Source of the DNA: Paenibacillus phytohabitans
Lineage (GTDB): Bacteria; Bacillota; Bacilli; Paenibacillales; Paenibacillaceae
Length of the DNA: 64,000 nt
Assembly (NCBI RefSeq): GCF_013141775.1
Contig: NZ_WHOB01000016.1
Location: 124,001 to 188,000 of the forward strand
Direction: 5' to 3'
Shown: positions 34,784 through 43,607 of the stretch, one piece after another
Position numbering within the stretch: the stretch's first letter is position 1
Layout: every line of letters starts with the position of its first letter
Translations under genes and position numbers: made by a program
Notes under the pieces: model-generated
Databases searched by the model: none
Told to the model about the DNA's origin: nothing
The model's input: only the letters and a program-made list of their open reading frames with translations

Positions 34784-37700
34784 TTACAGCTTCTCCACAT
34801 TGAAATACTGTGCTTCAGGATGTGCAAATACCATAGCCGATACCGAAGCCTCCGGCTCCATCATGAAGCCTTCGGTAAGGTGAACTCCGATATCCTCCGG
34901 AGACAGCAGCTTGAATAACGGCCCTTGATCCTCCAGATCCGGGCAAGCCGGGTAGCCAAAGGATACACGGATTCCCTGATAACGCGCCCCGTGTCTCTGC
35001 TTCATCGTCATATCCGCCGGATCCGGGAACCCCCAGGTATCCCGCATCATATGGTGAACGCGTTCAGCCAGGCCTTCTGCCACCTCCAACGCTACTGCCT
35101 GCAGGGCATGGGAACGGAGATAATCTCCCCGGTCCTTAAGCTCCGTGGACAATTCACGTACACCATGGCCGGCGGTTACTACCAGGAACCCGACGTAATC
35201 CATAACCCCGCTGTCCACCGGCTTCAGGAAGTCGGCAAGGCAGAGATACGGCTCAACGTTCTGCCGCGGGAAGGTGAAGGTATGCAGCACATTGGCAGGA
35301 TTCTGCGGGTCATAGATCAGGATATCATTCCCGCTCGACTGGGCCGGGAAGAACTGATACATGGCATGTGGAACAATGGTACCTTCCAGCATCGCCTGAT
35401 GCAGAATATCGTCTACGGTTTCTTTCAATTCCACTGTACGCGCATCTCCCGCTGCCAGCTGCGCTTCCACGGAACCACGCAGCCCCAGATGATGACCGAG
35501 CAGCATCTGCATGTTCACATAAGGAATAATATGTCCAAGCGGATAATTGCGCAGGACATGACGCTCCAGATCCGGCGGGGTAAACACAGGGGCATCGGCT
35601 GAAATTTTGGAGCGGACGGCACGCGTCAGCTCGGGAAGCGGCTGCTGAGGAGCTACAGCAACGGCAGCCTCTGCCTCTTGGCGTACCTCTTCCTCAATCT
35701 TGCCCCGCTCCAGCGGATTCATCAGCCGGTTGGCGATATCCAGGCCGTCCATGGCATCCTTGGCGTATAGGACCAGGCCGTCATATTCAGGGCGGATACG
35801 GGTCTTGGTGAACTTGCGGGTTAATGCCGCACCGCCGACCATAATCGGCACATCGATACCGGCAGCGCGCAGATCCTGCGCCGTCAGTACCATCTGCTGC
35901 GCCGACTTCACCAGGAGGCCGGATAATCCGATGGCGTCAGCTTTTTCCTTGCGGAAGGCTTCAATTATATTCTCTGGCGGAACCTTTATACCCAGATTGA
36001 CGATCTCGTAACCATTATTGGAGAGGATAATCTCCACAAGGTTTTTGCCGATATCATGCACATCGCCCTTAACGGTTGCGAGCATAATTCTTCCTTTAAC
36101 CGAGGTCTCATCCTTCTTCATAAACTGCTCCAGATGACCGACCGAGGCCTTCATCACTTCAGCGCTTTGCAGCACTTCAGCGACAATCAATTCATTGTTG
36201 TTGAACAATCTGCCGACTTCCGACATCCCCGCCATCAGCGGACCATTAATAATCTCAAGCGGACCGGATAACTTCAGTGCTTCGTCCAGGTCTGGAATGA
36301 GTCCTTCCTTGGTTCCCTCAACGACATACGAGGCGAGACGTTCTTCCAGCGAGAGATTGGAGATCTTCTCCTTCTTCTCGACCTTCTTCTCCCGGAAAGC
36401 CGCTACGAACGCAGACAAAGTATCGTCATTCGTATTATAAATCAGCTGTTCGGCAAGCTTGCGTTCTTCTTCCGGAATGGAGGCATAACGCTCCACCTTT
36501 TCGGTATTCACAATCGCATAATCCAGCCCGGCTTTGGTGCACTCATAGAGAAATACCGAGTTCAGCACTTCACGGCCCGCTTCCGGCAGTCCAAACGATA
36601 CATTGCTTATGCCCAGAATCGTATGAACGGTAGGCAAAGCTTCCTTGATCAGGCGGATACCGTCAATCGTCTCTTTTGCAGAACCGATATATTGCTCGTC
36701 CCCAGTTCCGACAGGGAATACAAGGGTATCAAAGATCAGATCTTCAGCGGCCAGCCCGTATTTGTTCACCAGCAGATCGTATGAACGTCTGGCAACCTCC
36801 AGCTTGTCCTTAGCCAGGATCGCCTGCCCGGTTTCATCAATTGTGCCCACAACGATCGCAGCCCCGTATTTATGAATCAGCGGAGTCACAAGCTCGAATT
36901 TCTCTTCACCATCTTCAAGGTTAATGGAGTTAATAATCGCCTTACCCTGGCAATATTGCAGGGCCAGATCAATCACCTTCGGATCGGTGGTATCGATCAT
37001 CAGCGGGACTTTGACTTTCTTCACTACCAGCTCGAGGAAGCGTTTGATATCCTCCGTCTCATCACGGTCAGGGTCCTGCACGCAGACGTCAATGACCTGC
37101 GCTCCGCTCTTCACCTGTGCGCGGGCAATCTCTGAAGCTTCCTCATATTTGCCTTCAACGATCAGCCGCTTGAACTTCCGCGATCCCAGCACGTTGGTCC
37201 GTTCACCGACCATGTAAGGACGGTTATCGCTCTCAATGTACACAGGCTCTATGCCGGAGAGTGCCGGCGGATGAATGCCATCCAGCCCGCGCGGCGGATA
37301 TGCCGACAGGGCTTCGGCCATCGCCCGGATATGATCAGGGGTTGTGCCGCAGCAGCCTCCGGCAATGTTCAGCCAGCCCTTCTCGGCGAAGCCGGCCAGC
37401 TTACGGGCAAGTGAATCCGGAGATTCATGGTAGTTGCCGTTCTCGTCCGGGAGCCCGGCATTCGGATAGCAGCTTACCGCTGCCGAAGAAATGGCCGACA
37501 GCGAACGGATATGATCGCGCATGAATTCCGGTCCGGTCGCACAGTTTAATCCGACAGAGATCGGCTTAAGATGCTCCAGCGAAATGTAGAAGGCCTCGAT
37601 GTTCTGCCCCGCAAGCGTAGTCCCCATCGGTTCAATGGTACCCGAGATCATCACCGGCAGTGTAATTCCGCTTGTCTCGAAGGCATTGTGGATACCTATA

Positions 37701-38221
37701 CTTCCGGCCTTCACATTCAGCGTGTCCTGGGAAGTCTCCAGCAGCAGGGCATCTACTTTGCCGTCAATCAACGCGACTGCCTGCTCTTCATAGCTGTCCA
37801 CCAGCTCCTGGAACGTGACTCCCCCTGTTACGGAGAGCGTCTTCGTGGTCGGCCCCATGGCCCCTATTACGTACCGCGGGCGATCAGGTGTATCATATTT
37901 ATCTGCGGCATTACGCGCCAGTCTGGCAGCCTCCAGGTTAATCTCCCGGGCCCGCTGCGGGATATCATATTCTGCAAGCACCACAGAGGTGGCGCCGAAT
38001 GTGTTAGTCTCAATCAGATCCGCGCCGGCTTCCAGGTATTTCTCATGAATATCCTGAATTACCTCCGGCCGGGTAAGCACCAGCATTTCATTACAGCCAT
38101 CCAGGTCATCCCCGCCGAAATCATCGCCGGTAAGCGGCACCTGTTGAATCATCGTGCCCATGGCTCCGTCTAGTATCAGTATGCGTTGCTGCAAGCTTTC
38201 TGCAAGTGTGAATTTGGCCAC
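34784..38221 (-). CDS. metH: Cobalamin-dependent methionine synthase
   Basis: 1145 residues. Homocysteine domain with DGAMGTMIQQ and zinc cysteines in GLNCATGPE and GGCCGTTPDHI; pterin domain starting VGERTNVLGSRKFK; B12 cap and Rossmann domains with VKGDVHDIGKN (the His that coordinates cobalt); and the C-terminal SAM-dependent reactivation domain (YLCLADF ... RGDYLRSHALQ). It methylates homocysteine from methyltetrahydrofolate. GTG 38221 is used (GGGGGG 7 nt upstream) rather than TTG 38227. No SAM or cobalamin riboswitch is visible in the ~110 bp leader. Confidence 0.97.
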   Translation of the reverse strand: MAKFTLAESLQQRILILDGAMGTMIQQVPLTGDDFGGDDLDGCNEMLVLTRPEVIQDIHEKYLEAGADLIETNTFGATSVVLAEYDIPQRAREINLEAARLARNAADKYDTPDRPRYVIGAMGPTTKTLSVTGGVTFQELVDSYEEQAVALIDGKVDALLLETSQDTLNVKAGSIGIHNAFETSGITLPVMISGTIEPMGTTLAGQNIEAFYISLEHLKPISVGLNCATGPEFMRDHIRSLSAISSAAVSCYPNAGLPDENGNYHESPDSLARKLAGFAEKGWLNIAGGCCGTTPDHIRAMAEALSAYPPRGLDGIHPPALSGIEPVYIESDNRPYMVGERTNVLGSRKFKRLIVEGKYEEASEIARAQVKSGAQVIDVCVQDPDRDETEDIKRFLELVVKKVKVPLMIDTTDPKVIDLALQYCQGKAIINSINLEDGEEKFELVTPLIHKYGAAIVVGTIDETGQAILAKDKLEVARRSYDLLVNKYGLAAEDLIFDTLVFPVGTGDEQYIGSAKETIDGIRLIKEALPTVHTILGISNVSFGLPEAGREVLNSVFLYECTKAGLDYAIVNTEKVERYASIPEEERKLAEQLIYNTNDDTLSAFVAAFREKKVEKKEKISNLSLEERLASYVVEGTKEGLIPDLDEALKLSGPLEIINGPLMAGMSEVGRLFNNNELIVAEVLQSAEVMKASVGHLEQFMKKDETSVKGRIMLATVKGDVHDIGKNLVEIILSNNGYEIVNLGIKVPPENIIEAFRKEKADAIGLSGLLVKSAQQMVLTAQDLRAAGIDVPIMVGGAALTRKFTKTRIRPEYDGLVLYAKDAMDGLDIANRLMNPLERGKIEEEVRQEAEAAVAVAPQQPLPELTRAVRSKISADAPVFTPPDLERHVLRNYPLGHIIPYVNMQMLLGHHLGLRGSVEAQLAAGDARTVELKETVDDILHQAMLEGTIVPHAMYQFFPAQSSGNDILIYDPQNPANVLHTFTFPRQNVEPYLCLADFLKPVDSGVMDYVGFLVVTAGHGVRELSTELKDRGDYLRSHALQAVALEVAEGLAERVHHMMRDTWGFPDPADMTMKQRHGARYQGIRVSFGYPACPDLEDQGPLFKLLSPEDIGVHLTEGFMMEPEASVSAMVFAHPEAQYFNVEKL

Positions 38222-38339
38222 TTTCAATCCCCCCAGTAAAACATTAGAGTAAGTTTAGCAGAATAAAGGGAATTCGGAAAGCCTTCCTTTCCACCCTGCA
38301 TTATTTGTATTGACAGTATAGCTACAGCTCACAAACTCA

Positions 38340-38762
38340 TCATGGCTGTACCGTGAGTTCTTTAGACGGCATAGAGTGCTGCGTCCGGGCAGTCACATGG
38401 GAAGTGACCGTATAGCTGCCGGCTTGCTCAAATGCACGTTCACTTATATAAGCTCCCTCTCCGTCACTTGCCCCTTTCAGCTGAGTGCTCTTGCCTGGCT
38501 CTGCACTATCTACAATTTCGAAAATCACTTCTTTGGCGTCCTCAACAACTTCTCCGTCCTGACTAATAACAGCTTTAAAAATCACCTTGTCGTTAACGGA
38601 TACTTCTTCCGGACTCCAGCTTAGCTCTACCTTGATAGGCACCATTGAGGAATCAGCAGCTGCATGCATATACATATCCTCTTCATCATTCCCTGAACAG
38701 CCGGCAAGCGTCATACCCATGACAATGCAAATGAGACCTCTAAGTACCTTTGGCTTAATCAT
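38340..38762 (-). CDS. FixH/YtkA-like lipoprotein
   Basis: 140 residues. The signal peptide ends in a lipobox (MTLAGC), so it should be a lipid-anchored exported protein. After an acidic, Met/His-bearing stretch (DEEDMYMHAAADSSM) comes a beta-rich domain (VPIKVELSWSPEEVSVNDKV ... SYTVTSHVTARTQHSMPSKEL) like the FixH/YtkA group, sometimes linked to copper or cytochrome oxidase assembly. That link is family knowledge, not shown here. GGGAGGG precedes the ATG. Monocistronic. Confidence 0.8.
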   Translation of the reverse strand: MIKPKVLRGLICIVMGMTLAGCSGNDEEDMYMHAAADSSMVPIKVELSWSPEEVSVNDKVIFKAVISQDGEVVEDAKEVIFEIVDSAEPGKSTQLKGASDGEGAYISERAFEQAGSYTVTSHVTARTQHSMPSKELTVQP

Positions 38763-38943
38763 CTGGAGCCCTCCCGGTTCATCGATAGATTCATCTTCAT
38801 GTTAACAGCAAAAGTCAGATTGCTTTCTTCCTTATTATACACATTTTATTCAACTTGTCGGAAATAAGCTTCGTTAACCGCCCTATCACATGAGAATAGT
38901 CATATACATGAACTACATTCGTCCAGATCCTCGCAGGGATATC

Positions 38944-38976
38944 AAAAAAGCCAATATCCTATAAGGATACCGGCTT
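38944..38976 (-). terminator. Terminator after the YjjG-like HAD gene
   Basis: On the minus strand AAGCC and TATCC pair with GGATA and GGCTT across a two-base mismatch, followed by T6 (38949-38944). It ends the gene at 38989. Confidence 0.85.
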
Positions 38977-38988
38977 CATCTAATTCAG

Positions 38989-39774
38989 TTATAGGGAGTG
39001 TACCAATGGCAGAAGCTCCGAAAGATGGCTGATCTGATAATCCGGAGTAATGTCCGGGTCAGGAGTCTTGGCTGTCCGGTTGATCCAGACCGTCGTTAGA
39101 CCTGCGGCCAATCCTCCGAGAATATCAGTCGTAAGCTTATCTCCGACCATGACCCCCTGCTCAGGCGTAATATCCAGCAGTCCGAGGGCATGCTCGAAGA
39201 TTGTCTTGTCCGGTTTTCCTTTACCGAAGCTTCCAGAAATGACAATATGGTCAAAATAAGGAATAAGCTCAGGCACACCATCAAGCTTCTCCTGCTGGAG
39301 TGCAGGACAGCCATTCGTCAACAGCAGCAGCTTCACCTTGCCGCGCAGCTCATCCAGCACCTGAAGCGTCTCTTCATATATATAAGGACGGCTGCGGCGC
39401 TCAGAGGCGAACTTGGCCGCGAGGCGTGCCGCCAGCGCTTCATCGTCCACTCCAAGAGAGGCAAGTCCGCGGCGCCAGGATTCGGTGCGGTAGGCCGGAG
39501 CAAGCTGTTCCAGCTGCCGGAATTCCGGCTGGTCTCCAGCTGTGAAGTTAGCCCATAGTGCCTCAAAAGGATTAATCCCGATCAGCTTCGTGAACGGAAA
39601 AGTCTCGTAAGACTCATAAAGCGCACGCGCTTCTCTGCGCACCGCCTGTTCAAGCTCCTGCGGATCAACAGAATCCCCTGCAGCCTCAGAGGCGTAGCGG
39701 AATGCTTCTTCCACACTTCGATCATCCCATAGCAGTGTATCGTCAAGGTCAAATAGTACGGCGGTAATCGGCAT
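38989..39774 (-). CDS. HAD-family hydrolase (YjjG-like nucleotidase type)
   Basis: 261 residues. Motif I is VLFDLDDTLLWDD, motif II is LLLTNGCP, Lys is in FGKGKPDKTIF and motif IV is VMVGDKLTTDILGG, with a helical C1 cap (about 20-110). The pattern resembles YjjG/YfnB pyrimidine nucleotidases; the substrate is inferred only by class. GGGAG precedes the ATG. It lies 34 bp after the small membrane protein gene on the same strand and may be co-transcribed with it. Confidence 0.87.
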   Translation of the reverse strand: MPITAVLFDLDDTLLWDDRSVEEAFRYASEAAGDSVDPQELEQAVRREARALYESYETFPFTKLIGINPFEALWANFTAGDQPEFRQLEQLAPAYRTESWRRGLASLGVDDEALAARLAAKFASERRSRPYIYEETLQVLDELRGKVKLLLLTNGCPALQQEKLDGVPELIPYFDHIVISGSFGKGKPDKTIFEHALGLLDITPEQGVMVGDKLTTDILGGLAAGLTTVWINRTAKTPDPDITPDYQISHLSELLPLVHSL

Positions 39775-39808
39775 TTCGTTCTCCCACTCCCTATGCTGGT
39801 CTATCTTA

Positions 39809-40336
39809 CTATTCGTGCACTACTTCAATGTTGTTGTTCTTGCCGAATTGATCCAGGCGTGCAGCCATAGCGGCGGTATCATACCGGTTGATCAGCTTGG
39901 AGAAAATCCACTGCTTGCGCTTGCCTTTATACTTAATGGTAACTACACTGCGCGACAAGGTAATCTTCTCGATTTCAGCTGCTGGCAAAAAGCGTTCACG
40001 GTTGTATTTAATAGTAGACAGACGGGCGCGTTCCACCTTAAGGAACGGACGGCGGAAGAATAGCAGCGCGGCAAGCAGGAAGTACAGTACTACCCCCAGC
40101 CAGTTGGCCAGTATTCCGCTTCCTTTCGCTTCATCAATGGAACCGACTACCCAGAACATAATGCCAAGCAACAGCAATACGACAGGGAATACAATATTCC
40201 GGCCTTTGAAAATATCGGTGCTCTTTGCAGCAGCTTTAGAGCTCGCCCCATATATCGTCTCTTTTCCCTGCTTCTTTCTTTGCTGATTGATTTGCTTGGT
40301 GTTGCGTTGAACCATTCTTTCCCAAGAACGGGCCAT
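39809..40336 (-). CDS. Membrane protein of unknown function, two helices
   Basis: 175 residues. The first 50 residues are basic and cytoplasmic-looking, then a helical hairpin (about 47-66 and 77-94) and a C-terminal domain of about 80 residues (RARLSTIKYNRERFLPAAEI ... IKYKGKRKQWIFSKL) that could be a small PH-like beta domain. I do not recognise the family. AGGGGGA lies before the ATG. Neighbours are ynzC upstream and a HAD phosphatase downstream, which gives little hint. Confidence 0.75.
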   Translation of the reverse strand: MARSWERMVQRNTKQINQQRKKQGKETIYGASSKAAAKSTDIFKGRNIVFPVVLLLLGIMFWVVGSIDEAKGSGILANWLGVVLYFLLAALLFFRRPFLKVERARLSTIKYNRERFLPAAEIEKITLSRSVVTIKYKGKRKQWIFSKLINRYDTAAMAARLDQFGKNNNIEVVHE

Positions 40337-40383
40337 GTTAGTTCCCCCTAGTCATCCTGTATTATCTATGAAAAGGCCGCAGA

Positions 40384-40593
40384 CTAAGCTTTCTGTCCGT
40401 TGTTGCCTTCTTCATGCTCCGGATTATCCACAATCTCAATGGTATCAAGCTGGGCCCGGAAATTGCTGCGGATATTGCCCAGATAAATCTCGCGGAGTTT
40501 GGCGCGTTCTGCCAATTCTTCCTCATTCAGGCCGCTTTCCTTATGTTTGCGTGCCAATTCATTGATCCGTGCGACCAATTCGTCAATATTCAA
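40384..40593 (-). CDS. ynzC: DUF896 protein, YnzC-like
   Basis: 69 residues. NIDELVARINELARKHKESG and EELAERAKLREIYLGNIR are the helical-hairpin signature of DUF896, followed by an acidic tail. The start is TTG 40593 with GGGGAGGGG 6 nt upstream. In Bacillus ynzC lies in the same SOS-linked neighbourhood after yneA, as here. A terminator (40637-40673) stands between yneA and this gene. Molecular role unknown. Confidence 0.9.
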   Translation of the reverse strand: MNIDELVARINELARKHKESGLNEEELAERAKLREIYLGNIRSNFRAQLDTIEIVDNPEHEEGNNGQKA

Positions 40594-40636
40594 TACTTTC
40601 CCCTCCCCTATAAATTCATTCTAACTTTGCCATGAG

Positions 40637-40673
40637 AAAAAGAGCTTGTCAAGGTCTACCCCCTGAAAGCTCT
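40637..40673 (-). terminator. Terminator after yneA
   Basis: On the minus strand AGAGCTT (+ 40673-40667) pairs with AAGCTCT (+ 40647-40641), extended by TCA/TGA, followed by T5. Confidence 0.78.
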
Positions 40674-40703
40674 CTTAGTCGAACACCAGTATGCTTCTAT
40701 CGG

Positions 40704-41117
40704 TTAATATACCGGCACGGACAGTATATCTCCTGCCTTAATTCCGCTGTCCTTCAGACCATTTGACTTCTTGATCCCTTCTATATATACAGCAGTCCTC
40801 ATGTCATCCGGTTTATTCTTGAGGGCAATGCTCCACAAGGTGTCTCCGCGTTCAACTACGATCCGTTTCTCAGGCTTCATTAAAGTGACAGAACCAGCGA
40901 ACACATTGCCGACTACTGTAAATCCGGAGATCGTGAGTAATAGTATCAGAGATATCTTGATGAAGCTGACCTGGCGGAATATTGAAGTAAGTACAGACAG
41001 CAAGCGAAGGGTCTTGTCTCTGAATTGTGCCAATGGATTATGGGGTAATGGATTACCGGGAGCGGACACCTTGATATCCTCATTGTAGATACTATTGTAG
41101 GTACTGTATTTTAACAT
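40704..41117 (-). CDS. yneA: YneA-like SOS cell-division inhibitor with LysM domain
   Basis: 137 residues from ATG 41117 (GGAGG 9 nt upstream). A cytoplasmic N-terminus (~1-50) precedes a single membrane helix (ISLILLLTISGFTVVGNVFA, about 55-74), and a C-terminal LysM domain (RIVVERGDTLWSIALKN ... GIKAGDILSVPVY) lies outside. This is the layout of Bacillus YneA, which delays septation during DNA damage. It is divergent from lexA and its promoter carries LexA-type boxes. The N-terminal region is longer than in Bacillus YneA. Confidence 0.88.
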   Translation of the reverse strand: MLKYSTYNSIYNEDIKVSAPGNPLPHNPLAQFRDKTLRLLSVLTSIFRQVSFIKISLILLLTISGFTVVGNVFAGSVTLMKPEKRIVVERGDTLWSIALKNKPDDMRTAVYIEGIKKSNGLKDSGIKAGDILSVPVY

Positions 41118-41130
41118 AAATATCGTCCTC

Positions 41131-41281
41131 CAAACACTTGTTCTTACTTTCGAAAATAATATAACACGAACATGTGTTTTGATCAATAGTTTTTTCGAAC
41201 AACTGTTCCCTTTATTTTTCGGGCTATAATTCTCACAATTTAGAACTTATGTTTGTACGAACGGCAGTTCTATGTTATAAT
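41131..41281. promoter_or_regulatory. lexA/yneA divergent SOS promoters with five LexA-type boxes
   Basis: Boxes of the CGAAC-N4-GTTCG type: CAAACACTTGTTCT (41131-41144), CGAACATGTGTTTT (41167-41180), CGAACAACTGTTCC (41196-41209), AGAACTTATGTTTG (41242-41255) and CGAACGGCAGTTCT (41258-41271). The lexA promoter is TTGTAC (41253-41258), 17 nt, TATAAT (41276-41281), covered by the last two boxes. The yneA promoter on the minus strand is TTGATC (41186-41181), 17 nt, TATATT (41163-41158), with the second box in its spacer. Confidence 0.88.
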
Positions 41282-41313
41282 TTTCCCAAACATAGTATAT
41301 GGGGTTGATTCCG

Positions 41314-41940
41314 ATGTCAAAGATTTCGAGTCGCCAGCTGGCGATCCTGGAATTTATACGTAACGAAGTCCGCAGCAAGGGTTATCCTCCGTCCGTACGG
41401 GAAATTGGTGAAGCTGTTGGCCTGGCCTCCAGTTCTACAGTGCACGGTCATCTGGACCGGCTTGAGAAGAAAGGCCTGATCCGGCGCGATCCTACGAAAC
41501 CGCGTGCAATTGAATTGCTCGGACAGGAAGATTCAGAGAATGTACATCAATTCGTCCAGACGGTTACCCGTATCCCTGTAATTGGCAAGGTTACTGCTGG
41601 TGTTCCTATTACCGCTACAGAGAATATTGAGGATTACTTCCCGCTTCCTACTCATTACGTAGGGGATAACAAGGTATTCATGCTTTCTGTACTCGGCGAC
41701 AGCATGGTTGATGCCGGTATTATGAACGGCGATTATGTTATTGTCCGCCAACAGCAAACCGCAGATAATGGTGACATCGTTGTTGCGATGACCGAAGAAG
41801 ATGAAGCAACCGTTAAGACCTTTTACAAAGAACGTGATCATATCCGGCTGCAGCCGGAGAACCCGGCTTACGAGCCTCTCCGCCTTAACCGCGTTACTAT
41901 TTTGGGCAGAGTCATTGGATTATTCCGCGATATTCATTAA
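41314..41940 (+). CDS. lexA: LexA repressor (SOS regulator)
   Basis: 208 residues. N-terminal winged helix ([20 protein letters not shown] ... [18 protein letters not shown]). The self-cleavage site is the Ala-Gly bond in KVTAGVP, with Ser in GDSMVDAGI and Lys in EATVKTF as the dyad. It represses SOS genes until RecA filaments trigger its cleavage. ATG 41314 is the family start; the binding site before it is weak (GGGGTTG). It is autoregulated through boxes covering its promoter and divergent from yneA. Confidence 0.97.
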   Translation: MSKISSRQLAILEFIRNEVRSKGYPPSVREIGEAVGLASSSTVHGHLDRLEKKGLIRRDPTKPRAIELLGQEDSENVHQFVQTVTRIPVIGKVTAGVPITATENIEDYFPLPTHYVGDNKVFMLSVLGDSMVDAGIMNGDYVIVRQQQTADNGDIVVAMTEEDEATVKTFYKERDHIRLQPENPAYEPLRLNRVTILGRVIGLFRDIH

Positions 41941-41958
41941 TCTTTCTCCTCCATAATC

Positions 41959-41998
41959 AGGCTGCTCCGCATCACGCGAAGCAGCCTTTTTCCTTTTT
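41959..41998 (+). terminator. Terminator after lexA
   Basis: AGGCTGCT (41959-41966) pairs with AGCAGCCT (41980-41987), followed by a broken T-run. Confidence 0.88.
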
Positions 41999-42018
41999 AG
42001 ATCCTGTTACGCTTGCCC

Positions 42019-42076
42019 AAAATGCCAAAAAACCAACACAGGAACATTTGTTCCTATGTTGGTTTTTTGGCATTTT
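42019..42076. repeat. 58-nt near-perfect inverted repeat with a LexA-box-like apex
   Basis: A 20-nt arm (42019-42038, starts AAAATGCCAAAAAACC) is matched exactly at 42057-42076. After one C-A mismatch AGGAACA (42040-42046) pairs with TGTTCCT (42049-42055), leaving a 2-nt loop. The apex GGAACATTTGTTCC has the GAAC-N4-GTTC core of the upstream LexA boxes. Both ends are T-rich, so a terminator-like role is also possible. Confidence 0.85.
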
Positions 42077-42134
42077 TTACTCCGAACCGCTTTAGCGATC
42101 CGCACATATCCTGTTACAAAGGAGTGCTGATCCC

Positions 42135-42473
42135 ATGCCCAACTATCGAATTATTGTCGACCTTTCACAGCGCATACTTTATCTGCTTGATAATGACACC
42201 GTAACCAGGGGATTTCCTGTTGGTATTGGCCGGATGCTGACCGTCTCGCCGGTAGGTGAGTACACGATCATTAACAAGCAGCCCAACCCGGGCGGACCGT
42301 TCGGAGCCTTCTGGATGGGCCTGTCCAAGCCGCATTATGGAATTCATGGAACCAATGACCCTTCTTCCATCGGCCACATGGTATCCCACGGCTGTATCCG
42401 CATGTATAACCAGGACGTGGTCGCATTGGCTGCCATCATTCCCATTGGCACCCGTGTAACCATCAGGGAGTAG
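42135..42473 (+). CDS. Minimal L,D-transpeptidase (YkuD domain)
   Basis: 112 residues, almost only the catalytic domain: [12 protein letters not shown] and the active-site motif [10 protein letters not shown] (catalytic Cys). N-terminal strands read [18 protein letters not shown]. It should form or exchange 3-3 crosslinks or anchor proteins in peptidoglycan. No signal peptide or LysM domain is visible, so how it reaches the wall is unclear. AAAGGAG lies 10 nt before the ATG. It sits 58 bp after the long inverted repeat. Confidence 0.9.
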   Translation: MPNYRIIVDLSQRILYLLDNDTVTRGFPVGIGRMLTVSPVGEYTIINKQPNPGGPFGAFWMGLSKPHYGIHGTNDPSSIGHMVSHGCIRMYNQDVVALAAIIPIGTRVTIRE

Positions 42474-42514
42474 CCGCAGTCATGCAGCCGCCTATAAATC
42501 CCTATATTGAACGC

Positions 42515-42552
42515 AAGAACCCCTCTGACGGGTTTTCGCCAAAGGGGTTCTT
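42515..42552. terminator. Terminator between the transpeptidase and the next gene
   Basis: AAGAACCCCT (42515-42524) pairs with AGGGGTTCTT (42543-42552). It lies between convergent genes and could serve both, though the T-runs are short. Confidence 0.78.
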
Positions 42553-42559
42553 TACAGCA

Positions 42560-43117
42560 TTATTGCACAGTTTGCTCATAACCAAGCTCGTCCAGAATGC
42601 TTTCAGCCAGACTCCACTGTTCCGCAGGTGAGTCTTTGCTTTTTTTGGCGTAGACCAATGCACTCTTGGTAACTTTCTCGATCAGCCTGCGTCCCTGTTC
42701 TTTAGTGATGGACACTTCCATCCCGGAGCGGCCCACCACCTCAGACAGACAAAAGAACGCAATCCGCATCGCGTAATTGTCTCTGCTGAGGAAATAGAAC
42801 AGATGAGGCACATTCTTGAGCAGACGGTCAACCCAGTTCGTAATCTCCCGTACCTGATAGACTTCCCGGCGATCCTGCTCATACCCATTGAATATAATTA
42901 TGATTTTGCCCCGTAGCCGCTTCTTCTCATATTTCTTAAATTCACGCAAATAACTCTCGAGCCGCCCCTTCTCCACATCTTCTCTGGAGACATTCAGCAC
43001 GGTGGTTCCGGCTGCATCCCATTTAGAACTTTCTTCCATCACCGGATCTGCGTTAACCAACAGTGTACTATCCTGTAATTCCGGCAGTCCCAAACGCTGG
43101 CGTAATTGATCGTCCAT
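42560..43117 (-). CDS. Conserved-looking protein of unknown function
   Basis: 185 residues, soluble. Mixed alpha/beta: GTTVLNVSREDVEKGRLESY, a basic helix (EFKKYEKKRLRGK) leading to a hydrophobic strand IIIIFNGYEQDRREVYQV, then NWVDRLLKNVPHLFYFLS and AEQWSLAESILDELGYE at the end. I do not recognise the family; no Walker or metal motif is seen. GGAAGGTG precedes the ATG. It stands alone on the minus strand, convergent with the transpeptidase gene. Confidence 0.75.
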   Translation of the reverse strand: MDDQLRQRLGLPELQDSTLLVNADPVMEESSKWDAAGTTVLNVSREDVEKGRLESYLREFKKYEKKRLRGKIIIIFNGYEQDRREVYQVREITNWVDRLLKNVPHLFYFLSRDNYAMRIAFFCLSEVVGRSGMEVSITKEQGRRLIEKVTKSALVYAKKSKDSPAEQWSLAESILDELGYEQTVQ

Positions 43118-43249
43118 TCTTCACACCTTCCTGTATCAAGCTCTTGTGCAGCTTGTTCACCATGTTATCCTGATATGTAACGTGCCTCAAACCTTATACT
43201 CCTCATCGTTCAATTATACTCCGGCCTTTCCACACTCTCAATCGCAAGT

Positions 43250-43276
43250 AAAAAAGACATCCCGGAAGGATGTCTT
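43250..43276 (-). terminator. Terminator after the 73-residue gene
   Basis: On the minus strand AAGACATCC (+ 43276-43268) pairs with GGATGTCTT (+ 43262-43254), followed by T6 (43255-43250). Confidence 0.9.
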
Positions 43277-43305
43277 TGAGTGGATTCATATCCTTTGCCT
43301 ACTGA

Positions 43306-43527
43306 CTACAACACGCTGCGCAACAACCGGATAGCAATAGTGTTTAAACGAATCGCTTCACGGATGGATGCTCTTGCAGCCAGCAATTCTCTTCTGGCAC
43401 GTGAACCGCTTGGAAATCTGCGCAGGTTCTCATTAATTTCCTCAAGTCTTTCCAGCAGGATTGCTCTTTGTGCGAGCAGTGCATTAATTGCTCTGCGGAT
43501 TCTGTTTCGTTCTCTTTGCGTCATCAT
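43306..43527 (-). CDS. Small helical (coiled-coil) protein, unknown function
   Basis: 73 residues, nearly all alpha-helix and rich in Arg, Leu, Ala and Glu (RERNRIRRAINALLAQRAIL ... REAIRLNTIAIRLLRSVL) with a short FPSGS turn in the middle, so probably a helical hairpin or coiled coil. GAGGTG precedes two adjacent ATGs (43527 and 43524); the second has the better spacing. It ends at its own terminator (43250-43276). Not recognised. Confidence 0.7.
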   Translation of the reverse strand: MMTQRERNRIRRAINALLAQRAILLERLEEINENLRRFPSGSRARRELLAARASIREAIRLNTIAIRLLRSVL

Positions 43528-43607
43528 TACACCTCTTCTACGTTTTATAGTATAAGAAATGCAAAGATTGGCTTCGGAGACTGTGTGATTTGGCAGTAAT
43601 ATTATAA

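Noticed and set aside
38228..38340. Possible SAM or cobalamin riboswitch before metH
   Set aside because: The leader is short and lacks the conserved core of either class; nothing beyond plain intergenic sequence is seen.
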